Shown one piece after another: positions 23,376 through 37,164 of a stretch of 64,000 bases of DNA; within the stretch, counting starts at the first letter, position 1; each line of letters begins with the position of its first letter. Where the stretch lies: NCBI GenBank assembly GCA_007570785.1, contig ML660774.1, positions 14,701,949 through 14,765,948 of the forward strand. Direction: 5' to 3'. The notes under the pieces were generated by a model. That model searched no databases. It was not told where the DNA came from and was given only the letters and a program-made list of their open reading frames with translations. The DNA is from Antilocapra americana (lineage: Eukaryota > Chordata > Mammalia > Artiodactyla > Antilocapridae). The translations under genes and the position numbers were made by a program.

Positions 23376-24603
23376 GCAATAAGGAATCATCTTATTCTCA
23401 ATAAACTCTTTCTTACCCAACTATGTATTGAATCCCACTTGACTGGCAATCCCCCATTCTGTTATCTTACACAGTCTCCCATTCCTGCTGATACACACTG
23501 GTGAGCTCCAAAACTCCTTCCAGCCAACAGTATTTCCTCAGCCAGGTTAAGCTGTGACTTGACTCTAATTATCATGCTAGTAACCATGAGCAAAGTCAGG
23601 GGTGGGATCCTGGTGTGAGCACACGATGGTTTACAAGGCAGAAGCTTCTACACTGCTTTCAAGTAATATGGTGCTAATTTTTCATATGAAGAAGGTCCCA
23701 CTTCTGCAGGCCCAGTGTTCTGTTTCAAGTGCGCTGACCTAGATATCCCACTCCAAAGCTCAGTTCCCTACTTCATCCAAACTAAGGCAATGACCTTGGT
23801 ATAACAGCCTTGGTGGGGCTGAAAATTAATTCTAGAGACTAATTAGCTTTAAAATCAGGCCCTGAGCCTTATCCTCAGTTATTTTCTGCCTTTTGACTGA
23901 AAAAGGTCAGAATTTCTTAAATACAGCTGAAAGGCCCTCACTTTCACACTCTACCTTAAATTGGTGATTATCCATTCTTTTCTTTGACTTTGTCCAATGC
24001 TTTGATTTTATCCAGCAGCAACCATCTGGTTCCTTAGTCCTCAGGATTGTTTCTTCCCTCAGACTTCTCAAATAAGAGTAAGTACAGTCCATCCAGTTAG
24101 TTAACAACCAATTTACCAATTGCACACTAAAGCAAGCCAGGCAAAGACCTTTATTGCCATCTAACCAGTGATGGATCCATTTTACCAAACCTTACTTTAT
24201 CCCAGCTCCTTAGGATAATTTATAATACCAACTATCTTATATCTCAGATCAAAGTTTTTTGTTTTTGTTTTTCTGAAAAGAGATTCTACTATGGAATCTG
24301 TCTCTAAGAAGTTAATTGGGAAGTGCATTCAGGAGCCGCATATACGAAAGCAATGACAGCTGGATTGCTCAAGGGGAGAATGTGAACTACTCTGTAGTTA
24401 CAACAGATGCCCTGGGGAAATCTGGCTCTGGTGTGGCCCTTAAGATTATGGCAAGATTTTTGTACCTGTTGCATCTACCAATCACTGGATATCGACTGTC
24501 CTGGGAAAAGGGCATGAACTTGGATAAAGGCAGTGTTCTTTGGCTAAGGGAAATTTCAAATGGCAAAAGGTATCTTCCAGCCTTTAGACTCCACTAGGGC
24601 AAT
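23376..24603. other. Unassigned, no gene seen
   Basis: A 93-codon frame at 24316-24597 and another on the minus strand at 23907-24188 are open but unrecognised and look like chance. No repeat was named. Confidence 0.45.
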
Positions 24604-24952
24604 GAATCACAAGCTGGAATCAAGATTGCTGGGAGAAATATCAACAACCTCAGATATGCAGATGATACCACTCTTAATGGTAGAAAGTAAAGACGAATTA
24701 AAGAGCCTCTTGATAAGGGTTAAAGAGAGTGAAAAAGCTGGCCTGAAACTCAGCATTCAAAAAACTAAGACCACGGCATCTGATCCCACCACTTCATGGC
24801 AAATAGAAGGGGGGAAAGTGGAAGCAGTGACAGATTTTCTTTTCCTGGGCTCCAAAATCACTGTGGACAGTGACTGCAACCATGAAATCAAAAGCCTTGC
24901 TCCTTTAAAGGAAAGTTATGACAAACCTAGAGAGCGGATTAAAAAGAAGAGA
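24604..24952 (+). mobile_element. BovB internal fragment upstream of L1
   Basis: Matches BovB from the region before the RT YADD box (YADD-equivalent at about 24655-24666) to about the 'aaaaagaagaga' point. It stops there because an L1 begins. The BovB sequence resumes at 30917. Confidence 0.87.
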
Positions 24953-27061
24953 TGGGATGACAAGATGGCAGAGGAGTATGTGGCTGTAGAGTACTTCTCC
25001 CTCCACAGATGCATCAGGAATACATCTTCAGATGCAGAGGATCTCACAGAGCACCATCTGAGAGCTGGCAGGAGTCCATGACCACTGGAAAGGAATATAC
25101 AGGTTCATGCAAAACTTGCTAGGATGGAGGAAAGAAAGGAAAAAGAAGAGGAGAGGGAGTGGGACTGGACCTGCACCCCAAGGGTAGAGCAACTGAAGCA
25201 GGGGTGAGATCCCCACATCAGACCAATGGTCTGGGGCAGAGGGGAGGCATTTCAGGTTGCTGGAGAGTGAAGCAGTTGATCTATAATGGTCTGAATGGAA
25301 TGTCAAGCACACCGACAGTTTGTACCACAGCCCTACATACCCCGGACAGGGACATGGGTCTTGGAGAGGAATATCAAGGTAAGGACTATTATCAGGTAGA
25401 CAGCCTGAAGAGGAGTGAAGAAGATCACTGCAGGGAATGTCCTGGGAGGAAAAGCAGGCAGCCATGGATGCAGGGTGATACTGCAGAGTCAGGCACAAGA
25501 AACAGAGCCATCACTGCAGCCTCCTTCTTCCCCACATGCCAGCACCAGCAGCTGATCAATAAAGACTCCACAGAGGGTGGCCCTAGGTGTGCCTGATGGG
25601 CAGAACAGTAGAGAATGACTTCAGCCAGGGGGATCCTTTGAGCACCTACTGCACCATGCAACAAAGAAGGACCAGCCAAGGAAGCCCTTTGAAAGCCAGC
25701 TGCCAGAAGCTAGAAAAAGATTCTAATAATAGCATCCAAGCAATCTCACCACTCCCACCCTTGGTCCTCCCTAGGGCAGAGATGCCAGAGGCTAGGAAAA
25801 AACCCTCGGTAGCACCGTATCTCCTATGCCTGTGGTCTCCCACTCACCTGTGTACTTGGTGCTGCACCAACTCCACACCCGGTCCTCACTGCAGACCCAA
25901 GTCCTCCAGGGCAGCCTCAGGAGCAAACTCCTGTGAATGAGCCACATGCAGAATTGTGGATAAAACCAAAATCGAGCTCCAGGGGCAGAGCAGCTAAGGA
26001 AAAGGATCAAAACCTTTCTACCAGTTGTACAGCTTCAGATGAAATCCACACAGTCAACTAGTTATACTCTAGTACACAACTAGTGTTCATATGAAAGAAG
26101 GTACTAGCTCTGGCAATCAAGGACATTTTCCTGCAGTACATGCAGGAGGAGGATCAGATCAGAGTCTGAGCTGTCCCCACAGCTGGTCCAGAAACAGTCC
26201 AGTATTGGAGGGCTTTCTCGGGACGTGGAGGTGGAACTATCACTTTATACATGTCTTTCTCCTTGTTTTTGCTCCTTTTATTCCCTTTCCCCCCTTTTTC
26301 CTTTGTTCATACTGTTCTCATGTTTTTCACCATTCTTTTAATTTTTTATAACACAATTTTCCACTTTTAAAACATATTTTAAAATAAATTCATTTTATTT
26401 TTTCCCATATTTTTGTAATCTTAATTGCTGTCTTCTTTTATGACTCCTGTTTGTATCCTTTTTTCCCTCTTTTTTCTTTCATCTTTTCTCTTTGTAACTG
26501 TGCAAGTTTATTAGGGTGCTCTTGGCTACTGAGTGTTGCTTTCACCATTAGACTTGGGGGTTTTGTCTTCTATGCTGTAAGGCCTAGAAAGTCTTGGTGC
26601 TATACTAACGGATTGGGCCTGAACATCCAAAGTGGGAAAACCAAGTCCAGAACTCACAACCAGAGAACTCACAACCTATGGAATGTTAATTGACGAGAGC
26701 TCTCCCAAAGGCCTCGATCTCAATGCTAAGCCCACCCACAGGCCTGCAAGCTCAAGAGCTGGACGCCTCATGCCAAACCATTAACAAAAGAGAAACAAAG
26801 CACTGCTCATTAGTAGAAAGGCTCCTCAAAGAAATACCAAGGCTGCAGACACCTAAAACATACTACTGGACAAGGCACTGCCCTTCAGACAGACAACATC
26901 CAGGTCCATCCAGCAGATCAAAGGCATAAGTCATTCCAGTCATGAAACCTTCATAAGGCACTGATCCAACCCCACCCACAGGGGGCAGACTCCACAATTA
27001 AGAGTATGATCCTCCAGCCTGCAGAAAGAGGACTGCAAATGAAAAGAGAAATACACAGCAG
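24953..27061 (+). promoter_or_regulatory. 5' UTR of the second L1
   Basis: A 2.1-kb leader with a GC-richer first half (to about 26230) and a T-rich block (26240-26490), resembling the leader at 1-1387. Short open frames (for example 25159-25596) are not conserved L1 proteins. Confidence 0.75.
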
Positions 27062-27956
27062 ATGAAGGAACATGGTAAAAAGCCACAAGACCAAACAAAC
27101 GAAAAGGAAAAAACAAAACTATCTGAAAAAGAATACAGGGTAATGATAGTAACGATGATCCAAAATCTTGGAAATAAAACAGAGGCAGAGATAAACAGAC
27201 TGGGGGCATGGACCAAGAAGTTACAAAAAATGTTTAACAAGGACCTAGAATAATTAAAGAACAGACAATCAGCAATGAACAACACAATAACTGAGATTAA
27301 AAATACAACAGAGGGAACCAATAGCAGACTATCTGAGACAGAAGAATGGATAATGAACTGGAAGAGAGAATGGTGCAAATAACTGAAGCAGAACAGAAGA
27401 AAGAAAGAAGAATAAAAAGAAATGAGGACAGTCTCAGAAACCTCTGGGACAACATTAAGCATACTAACACAAGAATTACAGGAGTCCCAGAAGAGGGGAA
27501 AAAAAAAAAAGAATATGGGAAAATATTTGAGGAGATTATACTCAAAAACTTCCCTAACATAGGAAAAGAAACAGCCACCCAAATCCAGGAACCCCAGAGA
27601 ATCCTATACAGAATAAACCCAAGAATAAATACACCAAGACATAAAACTGATGAAAATTAAAATACAAAGGGCAAGTATTAAAAGAAGCAAAGGAAAAGCA
27701 ACAAATAACATACAAGGAGATCCCCTTAATGCTAACAGTTGATCTTTCAACAGAAACTCTGTAGACCAGAAGGGAATAGCAGGATATACTTAAGGTAATG
27801 AAAGGAAAAAAACATACAACCAAGATTACTCTATTCAGCAAGAATCTTTGATTCAAAGAAGAAATCAAAAGCTTTACAGTCAAGCAGAAGTTTAGATATT
27901 CAGCAAACCAGCTTTACAACAAATGTAAAAGAAATTTCTCTAGACAGAAAACACAA
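27062..27956 (+). pseudogene. L1 ORF1, second element, disabled
   Basis: The ATG at 27062 is the ancestral start. The first 63 codons stay open to TAA at 27251-27253, and a frameshift then moves the coding potential to 27346-27660. A coiled-coil N terminus and the start of the RRM-like core are visible. The C-terminal domain is present but broken around 27660-27950. Confidence 0.82.
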
Positions 27957-27995
27957 GAAAAGGTTGATGAAAACAGACCAAAAGCAATAAAGTAA

Positions 27996-30916
27996 ATGGT
28001 AATAGGATGATACATTATTACTAATTACCTTAAATGTAAATGAACAAAGTGCTCCAATCAAAAGACACAGACTGGCTAAATGGATACAAAAACAAGACCC
28101 ACATATATGCTGTCTACAAGAAACCCACCTTAGATCTAAGGACACACACAGACTGAAAGTGAGGGGCTGGAAAAAGATATTTCATGCAAACAGAAATCAA
28201 AAGAAAGCAGAGGTAGAAATATGCATATCAGATAAAATAAACTTTAAAATAAAGACTATTATTAGAGACAAGGAAGAATACCACATAATTAGAGGGATCA
28301 ATTCAAGAGGAGTATATAACATTTACAAATATATATGCACCCAACATAGGAACACCTCAATACACAAGGCAAATGCTACAACAATAAAGGTAAATCAAAA
28401 GTAATACAATAATAGTGGAGGACTTGAATACTCCACTCATACCAATGGGCAAATTATCCAGACAGAAAATTAACAAGAAAATGTAAACGTAAAATGATAC
28501 AATGAACCAGTTGGCCCTAACTGAGAACCACAGAGCATTTCATCCAAAAACAGCAAATTTCACTTTCTTCTCAAGTGCACCAGGAACATTCTCCAGAATA
28601 TCTTGGGTCACAAATCAAGCTTTGGTAAATTTTAAAAAAGTGAAATGATTTCAAGCATCTTTCCAACCACAAAACTATAAGACTAGATATTAACTATAGG
28701 AAAAAGAAAAACTACATAATACAGAGACACATGAAGGTTAAACAATACGCTTCTGAATAACCAACAGATCACTGAAGAAATCAAAAAGGAAATAAAAATA
28801 TACCTAAAAACAAATGACAAAACACATCTCAAAACCCACTAAAAGCAGCGCTAAGAGGGAAGTTTATAGCAATACAAGACTATTTAAACAAAAATAAATA
28901 AATAAATAAAATAAAACAACCTAATCTTATACCTAAAGCAAGTAGAAAACGAACAACCAAAAAAAAAATTAGTAGAAAGGAAAAAAATCATAAGGATCAG
29001 AGCAAAAATAAATGAAAAAGAAATGGAGGCAACAGCAAAGGTCAGTAAAACTAAAAGTTGGTTCTCTGAGAAGATAAACAAAATTAACAAACCATTAGCC
29101 AAACTCATCAAGGAAAAAAGGGAGAAGAGCTAAATCAATAGAGTTATAAATGACAAAGTTGTTACAACAGACAAAACAGAAATACAAAGGATCATAAGAG
29201 ACTACTACAAGAAATAATATGCCAATAAAATGGACAATGTGGAAGAAATGGACAAATTCTTAGAAAAGTTAATCTCTTTTAAATACTAAAAGTAAATCTC
29301 TTCTAAAACTGAACCAGGGAGAAAGATAAAATGTGAACAGACCAAGCACACAATCACAGAAATCAAACATGTAATCAGAAATCTTCCAACAAACAAAAGC
29401 CCAGGGCTAGATGGCTTCACAGGCAAATTCTTCCAAAAGTTTAGAGAAGAGTTAACACGTATCCTGCTCAAACTCTTCCAGAAAATTGCAAAGGAAGGAA
29501 AATCCCTAAACTCATTCTATGAGGCCACCATGACCTTGATACCAAAACCAGACAAAGATGCCACAAATAAAGAAAAATTACAGGACAATATAACTGATGA
29601 AAATAAATGAAAAATTCCTCAACAAAATTCTAGCAAACAGAATCCAACAACAAATTAGAAGGATCATACATCACGATCAAATGGGCTTTATTTCAGGGAT
29701 GCAAGGATTCTTCAATATACACAAATTAATGTGATATACCATTTTAACAAACTAAAAGAAAAAACCATATGATCATCTCAAGAGATTCAGAGAAAGGTTT
29801 TGACAAAATTCAACACCTATTTATGATAAAAATCTCTTCAGAAAGTAGGCACAGAAAGAACATACCTCAACATAATAAAGGCCATATATGACAAGCTCAT
29901 AGCAATAATTATTCTCAACAGTTAAAAACTGAGAGCATTTCCTCTAGATCAGGAACAAGACAAGGGCACCCACTCTCACCACTATTATTCAATGTAGTTT
30001 TGTAAGTCCTAGCTAGAGCAATCAGAGAACATAAAAAATAAAAGGAATCCAGATTGGAAAAGAAGTAAAACTCTCACTGTTTGCAGATGACATGACAGAA
30101 AACCCCCAGAATGCTGATTACTGGAAAATTACTAGAGCCAATCAATGAATATAGCAAAGTCCTAGGATATAAAATTTGTACACAGAAATTCCTTTCATTC
30201 TTACACACTAACAATGAAAAATCAGAAAGAGAAATTAAGGAAACAATTCCACTGAGCACTGTAACAAAAAGAATAAAATACCTAGGAATAAACCTACCTA
30301 AAGAGACAAAAGACTTGTATGCAGAAAACTATAAGACACTAATGAAGGAAATGAAAGACAACATAAACAAATGAAGAGATATACCATGTCCCTGGACTGG
30401 AAAAATCAATACTGTGAAAATGACTATACTACCCAAAGCAATCTACAGAATCAATGCAATCCCTATCAAACTACAATGGTATTTTTCACAGAACTAGAAC
30501 AAATAATTTCACAATTTGTATGGAACCACAAATGACTCTGAATAGCCAACGTAACCTTGAGAAACAAGAATGGAGTTGGAGAAATCACCTTTTCTGGTTT
30601 CAGACTATACTACAAAGCTATAGTTGTCAAGACAGTTTGGTACTGGCACAAAAACAGAAATATAGACCAATGGAACAAGATAGAAAGCCCAGAGACAAAG
30701 CCACACCCCTATGGTAACCTTATCTTTGACAAAGAAAGCAAGAATATACAATGGAGAAAAAACAGTCTCTTCAATAAATGGTGCTGAGAAAAATGGACAG
30801 TTACATGAAAAGAATAAAATTAGACTAATTCCTAACACTGTACATAAAGATAAAATGGATTAAAGACCTAAATGCAAGACCACAAACTATAAGACTCTTA
30901 GCAGAAAACATAGGCG
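27996..30916 (+). pseudogene. L1 ORF2, second element, disabled and 3'-truncated
   Basis: The ATG at 27996 is followed by TGA as the fifth codon. Endonuclease motifs (QETHL near 28117) and RT blocks can be followed through many stops and shifts. The catalytic Phe-Ala-Asp-Asp is intact at 30080-30091, but about ten bases are deleted directly behind it. Open pieces remain at 28159-28404, 30111-30374 and 30557-30787. The C-terminal knuckle is missing because the element ends at 30916. Confidence 0.87.
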
Positions 30917-31485
30917 GAAAGTAAAAGGTGCTTGCTCCTTGGAAGAAAAGCTATGACACACCTAGACAGCGTATTAAAAACCAGAGACATCTCTTTGCCA
31001 ACAAAGCTCTGTAGAGTCAAAGCTATGTTTTTTCCAGTAGTCACACACAGATGTGAGAGTTGGACCATAAAGAAGACTGAGCACCAAATAATTGATGCTT
31101 TTGAACTGCGGTGCTGTACAAGACTCTTTAGAGTCCCCTGGACTGTAAGGAGATCAAACCAGTCAATCCTCAAGAAAATCAACCCTCATATTCACTGGAA
31201 GGACTGATGCAGAAGCTGAAGCTCCAATACTTCGGCCAGCTGATGCAGAGCCAACTCACTGGAAAAGACCCTGACGCTGGGAAAGATTAAGGGCAGGAAG
31301 AGAAGAGGGCAGCAGAGGATGAGATGGTTAGATAGCATCCCTGACTTAATGGACATGAATCTGAACAAATTCTGAAAGACAGTGCAAGTCAAAGTATCCT
31401 GCATGTTGCAGTCCATAGCGGTAGCAAAGAGTCACGTATGACTTAGCAAGAGTCACATATGACTTAGCAACTGAACAACAATGAC
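30917..31485 (+). mobile_element. BovB 3' part downstream of L1
   Basis: Runs from the 'gaaagtaaaaggtgcttgc' point of BovB to its 3' end. The tail contains a 21-bp direct duplication (31429-31449 and 31450-31470, one mismatch). Its first 68 bases are the same part of BovB as 24884-24952. Confidence 0.88.
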
Positions 31486-34400
31486 AGGAACAAGGGGAAT
31501 AAATGTCTCACATCTATCTGACATACCAATATGAAAACGAGAGAAACATTTTTTCAAACAAAATATATTAATAGAAACTAGATATTAAGACTCACTCCCT
31601 AGGATCAATCTTAATCAGTTTATGTTGACAAATGCTTGCTTTCTTGTTGTAGCCACTGGATGGCAAACAAAAGCAAAGGGGAAATGATAGATATATGATT
31701 AACATGCTTCTGCATTCTATAATCTAAACCAAATGCTTATGCCAGTGAGTTCAGCCACTAATGCTGGTCATTTTTTCCCATAGACTAAAGACATCAGTTT
31801 TATTATTTGGCAGATTGTTTTTGACAGAACTGATTCCTAACATGATTATCCTATCTTTATGCTAGAAGGTTATTAATATGATGGGAAATGGTCAGTAAAT
31901 CCTTTTCTGATATAGTGATTACCAGTACAATCACAACATTTTCAAGACCAGTGTATCTAGAACAGAGGGAAAATTTGGGGAAGGCAGTGAGAAGTGAATC
32001 AGAAGTAACAGAGATCTGTGAATCATGAAAACCAAAGTTTGAACCTGCCTGAATCAGCAAATGCCCTTTGGGAAAGTACCTTCTTTGTTTACCATATCTC
32101 AGAGTTCTGATTTCCCCTCAATTATATCATATAATTCAATTCAACTTTGTTGAGTCTTGCTTCTTCCAAAAGGGCATTTAAATTTTATTTCAACCAAAGA
32201 GTTCAGTTATTTTCAAGAGGATGTTGGGTCTGAATAACCTATGCCATTCTTGAAAATGCAAGTCACAACAATCTATTTTTCAAAATCGTGACTTGTTGTC
32301 CCCACTGTTAGAGCTAATTCTGAGTGATGCATGTAGGCAACATGTCATGTGTTAAGGAGTCATGCACTTCTTTTGGAAACTGACCTTTAAACTGAGTGAA
32401 TTTAACTGTGGAACTAAACATTTTTAACAATGACCATGTTAGCTTCTGCTCCTGGATAAACACTATTCCTTTTGAAAATGTTCATGTAGCTATGAAAACA
32501 GATTCAAAAGAACAGGCTTTCCTCCTCTGGATAAAATCAAGTTGTAGAATTACAACAAGCAACTACAGTAGAAGTTGATCTGCTTTTCTTTTCTTTACAA
32601 AACCACCTGCATTATGGGCTTGGTGAACTGGGCTGAATTATATTCTATTGAGCCAGGCTAGAAAATTGGAAGCATCCAATTACATTTCTCTATTTCCACC
32701 ATCTCTTCTTTGCTCTTGTATGCCATCTGATGCCTTTCAGGACTAAGGAAAAGCAGTATATTCTTAGGTGACCTCACACAGTCTTCAGGGGATCATATAA
32801 GAATAATCTGGTAGAAAGGGGTTCTCTTCAGTCTCTAGAAAGTCTGAACATGAGGCATGATCTTTCAAGGAAAAAAAAAAAAGGTTCTTCTTCTTTTTTT
32901 TTTTTTTTTAAGGAACATGATATTTGCTCTGGAGTGCAGGTAAAAGAAGCTTAGCAAATGATCCATGTCTCAAGATCTGTCAATGACAATAGCTACCCAT
33001 GCTTTAAATGGTGTGCATTTTTGAACTGGCAAGTTAGCATGTAACGTTACTTTGGAAGACGAAAGTAGTTTTTTGCCTTAAGAAGCAAACTCATGATTTT
33101 TTTAAAAGTGAAGCTTTACTTTAGAATCTTTATGATCATTTTGGGATAGAGGTTAAAAAAGTGAAAAAAAGGCTTGTTGATAAGCCTCTTTTGAAAGAAG
33201 GCTAATGGAAAAATAATATACAGAACAGAATAGCTACGAAACACAGTATCATCCACATCTTTGTGAGGATTTGACAGAATAAAGGACCTTCCATCTGGCT
33301 TTGTAATGCAAGTATCTTGAAAGCTATTGATATGAAAAAATAAAACAAAAATTTGCCAGCAGAATGAGATGGGACAGAATAAAAGGTAGAGCATAAACCT
33401 ACAATTGTGAATAGCAGCACGTGGAATACATAAAAAATATAATAGCCAGATCAGGGAAAAATGGAAAAGAAGACAATGCTACTGCATTTGGTGTCCAGAG
33501 GTGCTGTACAAACAGAAATGTGCTTCCTAATTGCTGATAGGAGTACTGCAATGGCTCTGTACCAGAACTATGTATTTTTTGCAAGAAAAAACGGATTTAC
33601 TAGTTGAATGTTTTCCTGTTTGTCTCACCACAAAGGACACTGAGGTACCTTTCTAAATGAGCCTGTCCCATTTAGTCTGATGGTCACTGAATGATCAGCC
33701 TCATAACCCAACCATATAAGCACAGTGAAACAAACTAACAGGAGGTATAAGAATAAGAGTCACTGGGGCAACAAACTGTTGGTAATTACTCAGCTAAGGC
33801 AGCAAACATTGAGAGTTTTTGTTTAATACTTCTCCTTCCATCTCACAACTACTTAATGGTACTCAAAGTTTTAAAAATGACTTGACCACTTTTCTAACGG
33901 ATAGAGAGTAATAAGGAGAGGGATTATTTGGTAAATGGCCTGTTGATCTAAATAAGACCCAAAAAACACTTGGAAACTGAAGAACAAAGTGTATATGGCA
34001 TTACATTAGTTTGTAACATTATATAAGTTTCATGTCTACAACAGTACATTTCTATTTCTTAAATTTCTACTACTACCAACTGTGTGGTGACAGATGGAAA
34101 CTTAATTTTTAGTGGTGAGCACTCCATAGGGTATACAGAAGTAAAAATACAATGCTGTACACAGAAAACTTCTATAATATTATAACCAGTCTTACCTCAA
34201 TGAAAAATAAATTTGAGATTTAAAAAGCACCCTAGGAAACAAGGAAAGGCTAGGGAATCTTGATTTCTGAGAGTACAAACTAGATTGTTGTCACAACACT
34301 GTTAAAAAAAGAGATGAAACTGCAATTCTCCAGGATGTGGTAATCAAGAATGGAAAGGAGGAGTCCAAAGGGGCATTCAGAGTTTGAGCTGGTAAGTAAT

Positions 34401-34974
34401 TCTGAATACAAGGTAAATATGAGAGTTGTTTCCAGTGACTTTCCTCAGTATAAGGGTCTCAGCACTAAGCTTTTAGTGAAATCTTCATCTAATCTTACTG
34501 GAACCTGGGTTCTTTCCCTACTCCTGCATTTGTCTCACAATCTTTCTGTGGCCTCAAGTATTTGGCTAATAAAGCTACGAATTTAGTTATTACTTTCTTT
34601 TTCTTATCATGCCAATACATGCAATTTAGGGACAGTTATGGTATTAACTTCAGTTAATGGGGTTTTTCTGCCAAATGCTGTATTTAGAGGGATAACTATT
34701 CTTGAGTCTTGAGTTGTGAACATATTGCAAAGATGCTACTGCTTCAAAAATACTTTTAAAAGCATCACCAAAACCAAACTATTTTGATCATAATCATGCT
34801 TTATCCTTACTTTGTGGTAAACTGTCTTATTTTGGTTAATATTAATAATTTTAGTTGAATCAGCCCTTTCAGGACACTTTCATTTTACATGGCATCTCAT
34901 AAGCAGCTTTGGCCTAACTAGTTGTGATCAGGTCAGTGAGAGTGGGACCTCTCTCCAGATCTCCTTTGTGAAGA
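31486..34974. other. Unassigned; possible MIR at 32010-32115
   Basis: 3.5 kb without a recognised gene. The segment at 32010-32115 reads like a diverged plus-strand MIR (weak). An A run followed by a T run at 32869-32912 could form a hairpin. All open frames are short. Confidence 0.45.
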
Positions 34975-35570
34975 TTATTGTTGTTGTTATTGTTCAATCA
35001 GTCACATCCAAGTCTTTGTAATCCCATGGACTGCAGCACACCAGGCTTCCCTGCCCTTCACAAACTTGCTCAAATTCATATCCATCGAGTCAGTGATGCC
35101 ATGCAACCATCTTGTTCCCTGTCATCCCCTTCTTCTCCTGCCCTCAATCTTTCTGAGCATCAGGGTCCTTTCTAAAGAGTTGGCTCTTTGTGTCAGGTGG
35201 CCAAAGTATTAGAGCTTCAGCTTCAGAATCACTCCTTCCAATGAATATTCAGGATTGATTTCCTTTAGAACCAACTGATTGGATCTCCTTGCAGTCTAAG
35301 GGACTCTCAAGAGTCTTCTCCAACACCACAGTTCAAAACCATCAATTCTTCAGTGCTCAACCTTCTTTATGCTCCAATTCTCACATCCATACATGAGTAT
35401 TGGAAAAACGATAGCTTGACTGGACGGACCTTTGTCGGCAAAGTAATGTTTCTGGTTTTTAATACACTATCTAGGTGTGTCATAGCTTTTCTTCCAAGGA
35501 GCAAGCATCTTTTAATTTCATGGCTGCAATCACCATCTGCAGTGATTCTGGAGCCCAAGAAAATATAGTA
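34975..35570 (-). mobile_element. BovB 3' end (antisense)
   Basis: Antisense BovB tail starting with a TTG repeat ('ttgttgttgttattgttc'), the complement of the family's CAA-rich end, and running about 600 bases. Several nonsense changes; inactive. Confidence 0.9.
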
Positions 35571-36617
35571 AGCTAAAATGGTCTCTAGTTCTTCAGAGAC
35601 TATCTTATAACATTTCAAGGTGTTAGGAAATACGTTTATAAATATCTTCTTTCTCCAGAGGAGCACAGAGCATGAAAGCAGCACATTCTGACCCAGACCA
35701 AGGAGACCTCTTGAAGAGGCAAGCACACAGGTTGTATCGACAGTGCTGCTGAATGCTTTAGATTTAAACTGCATTTGATCCTTGAAATCAGTTTCCCAGG
35801 ATGGATGGTGAGACAAAAAAAGTGGAGTCACATGGTTTCTCCACCTAGGGATTCGAGAGCCACCTCAAGGGTGGCAGCGCCTAGAGCAGAAGGCAATAAA
35901 GCACAGCAAACACAGCATGCAGGCGCGTCATTACTGCAAGGCAGACGATTCTGAAATGATAACACTGAAAAACAGCCACTTCACCCTTCTGCCTCCTGTT
36001 TTGATTAATGAAACGTGGTCACTTTGAGATACAGATCAGTTGGGGTAGCTACTGCTGAGGGAAAAAAAAAATGTTCTGTCTTGATATTTTTATTTAAGGA
36101 TTCTGACTTTATAATTTTTTCCTGTGAGTCTTTGAAATGGCTCAGTCTCTACTTGTATATGTATATTACAAAGCTTCTCCTCTGCAAGCTGAAGCAAATC
36201 ATTGAGCCAGAAACACTTTATTGCCAATGGAATCTATTATGCTTCAGAGGTTCTCAATTTTATCTGATATTACCTACTGTTTAGCCACATATCTTTGAGT
36301 TGTCAACTTATTTTTCAAGAAATTTTAAAATACAATATCAATAATTTATTTGTATAAAATAAGCAGGGAACCACATAGATGATGCATGTACTACTTCCTA
36401 GGAGATAGTCTCCATTTCTCAATTCAAACTAACTGACACAAAGAGAACAGCATCCATCAATATATACTTTTTCTATCAAAGTAACTTAAACTTAGAAACA
36501 ATTATTTTCACCTAACTGATGACTGGCATTTCAAGTACACTAAATTCATACCACATTTCTTATTCTTTAACAGTTATTTTTAACAAATTTATATAATAAG
36601 AAAATAACTACACATAT
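35571..36617. other. Unassigned, no gene seen
   Basis: No recognised repeat. Short frames only (for example 36015-36284). A small patch around 35860-35945 is richer in GC than its surroundings. Confidence 0.45.
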
Positions 36618-37086
36618 TATTATGGGTTGAACTGTGTCCCTGAAATGGTATGTTGAACTCCTAAACTCTAGAATATGGCCTTACTTAGAAATACAGTCCC
36701 TGCAGATGTAATTTGCTAGGATGAGGTCATACTGGAGTAGACTGCGCCCCTAATCCAGTATGACTAGTGTTCTTATTAGAGATGAGAAAACATAAAACAG
36801 ATACAGAGATGTAGAGACTCAGACATGTTAGGGAAAAGACCATGCGAAAACAACAACAGAGTGGAGTGATCATCCCTAAACCAAGGAAGGCCAAGGATTT
36901 CCAGGAATCACCAAAGGTAGGGAGAGACAAGGAAGTACTTTCTCTATGGGTTTCAGAGACAGTGCAGTGCTGATTCACCTCAGTTTTGAACATTTAGCCT
37001 CCAGAAGTATGAGACAATAAATCTGTGTTATTTTAAGCCATCAGTGTGCGGTACTTGACTGTGGCAGACCTAGCAAATCAATACGC
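36618..37086 (+). mobile_element. MLT1-like solo LTR (ERVL-MaLR)
   Basis: Starts with a 'tatgggttgaactgtgtccc' type head. It has the internal 'gatgaggtcatactgga' segment and the 'gcctccagaagtatgagaca' block followed by AATAAA (about 37016), and ends near 'cctagcaaatcaatac'. This is the layout of an old mammalian MaLR LTR. No internal proviral sequence is attached. Confidence 0.75.
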
Positions 37087-37164
37087 ACATTTACTCATTA
37101 ACTGCCATTTCCCATGACCATCCTTCTTTTACGTAGATCTAAATTTTAACGTGGTATCATTTTC

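Larger units (their letters stand above)
24953..30916 (+). mobile_element. Older artiodactyl L1, nearly full length but lacking its 3' end
   Basis: Starts with the L1 5' UTR ('aagatggcagaggagtatg'), contains ORF1 and most of ORF2, and breaks off within the last third of ORF2 at 30916 without 3' UTR or poly(A). It is more diverged than the L1 at the left edge. BovB pieces flank both sides and overlap each other by about 68 bases, as if the L1 split a BovB. Confidence 0.9.

Noticed and set aside
25159..25596. 145-codon open frame upstream of the second L1 ORF1
   Set aside because: Lies in the L1 5' UTR; not a conserved L1 protein and overlapped by other open frames.
32869..32912. Hairpin of an A run and a T run as a terminator or regulatory structure
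   Set aside because: Simple homopolymer runs in AT-rich DNA; no flanking gene or conserved context.
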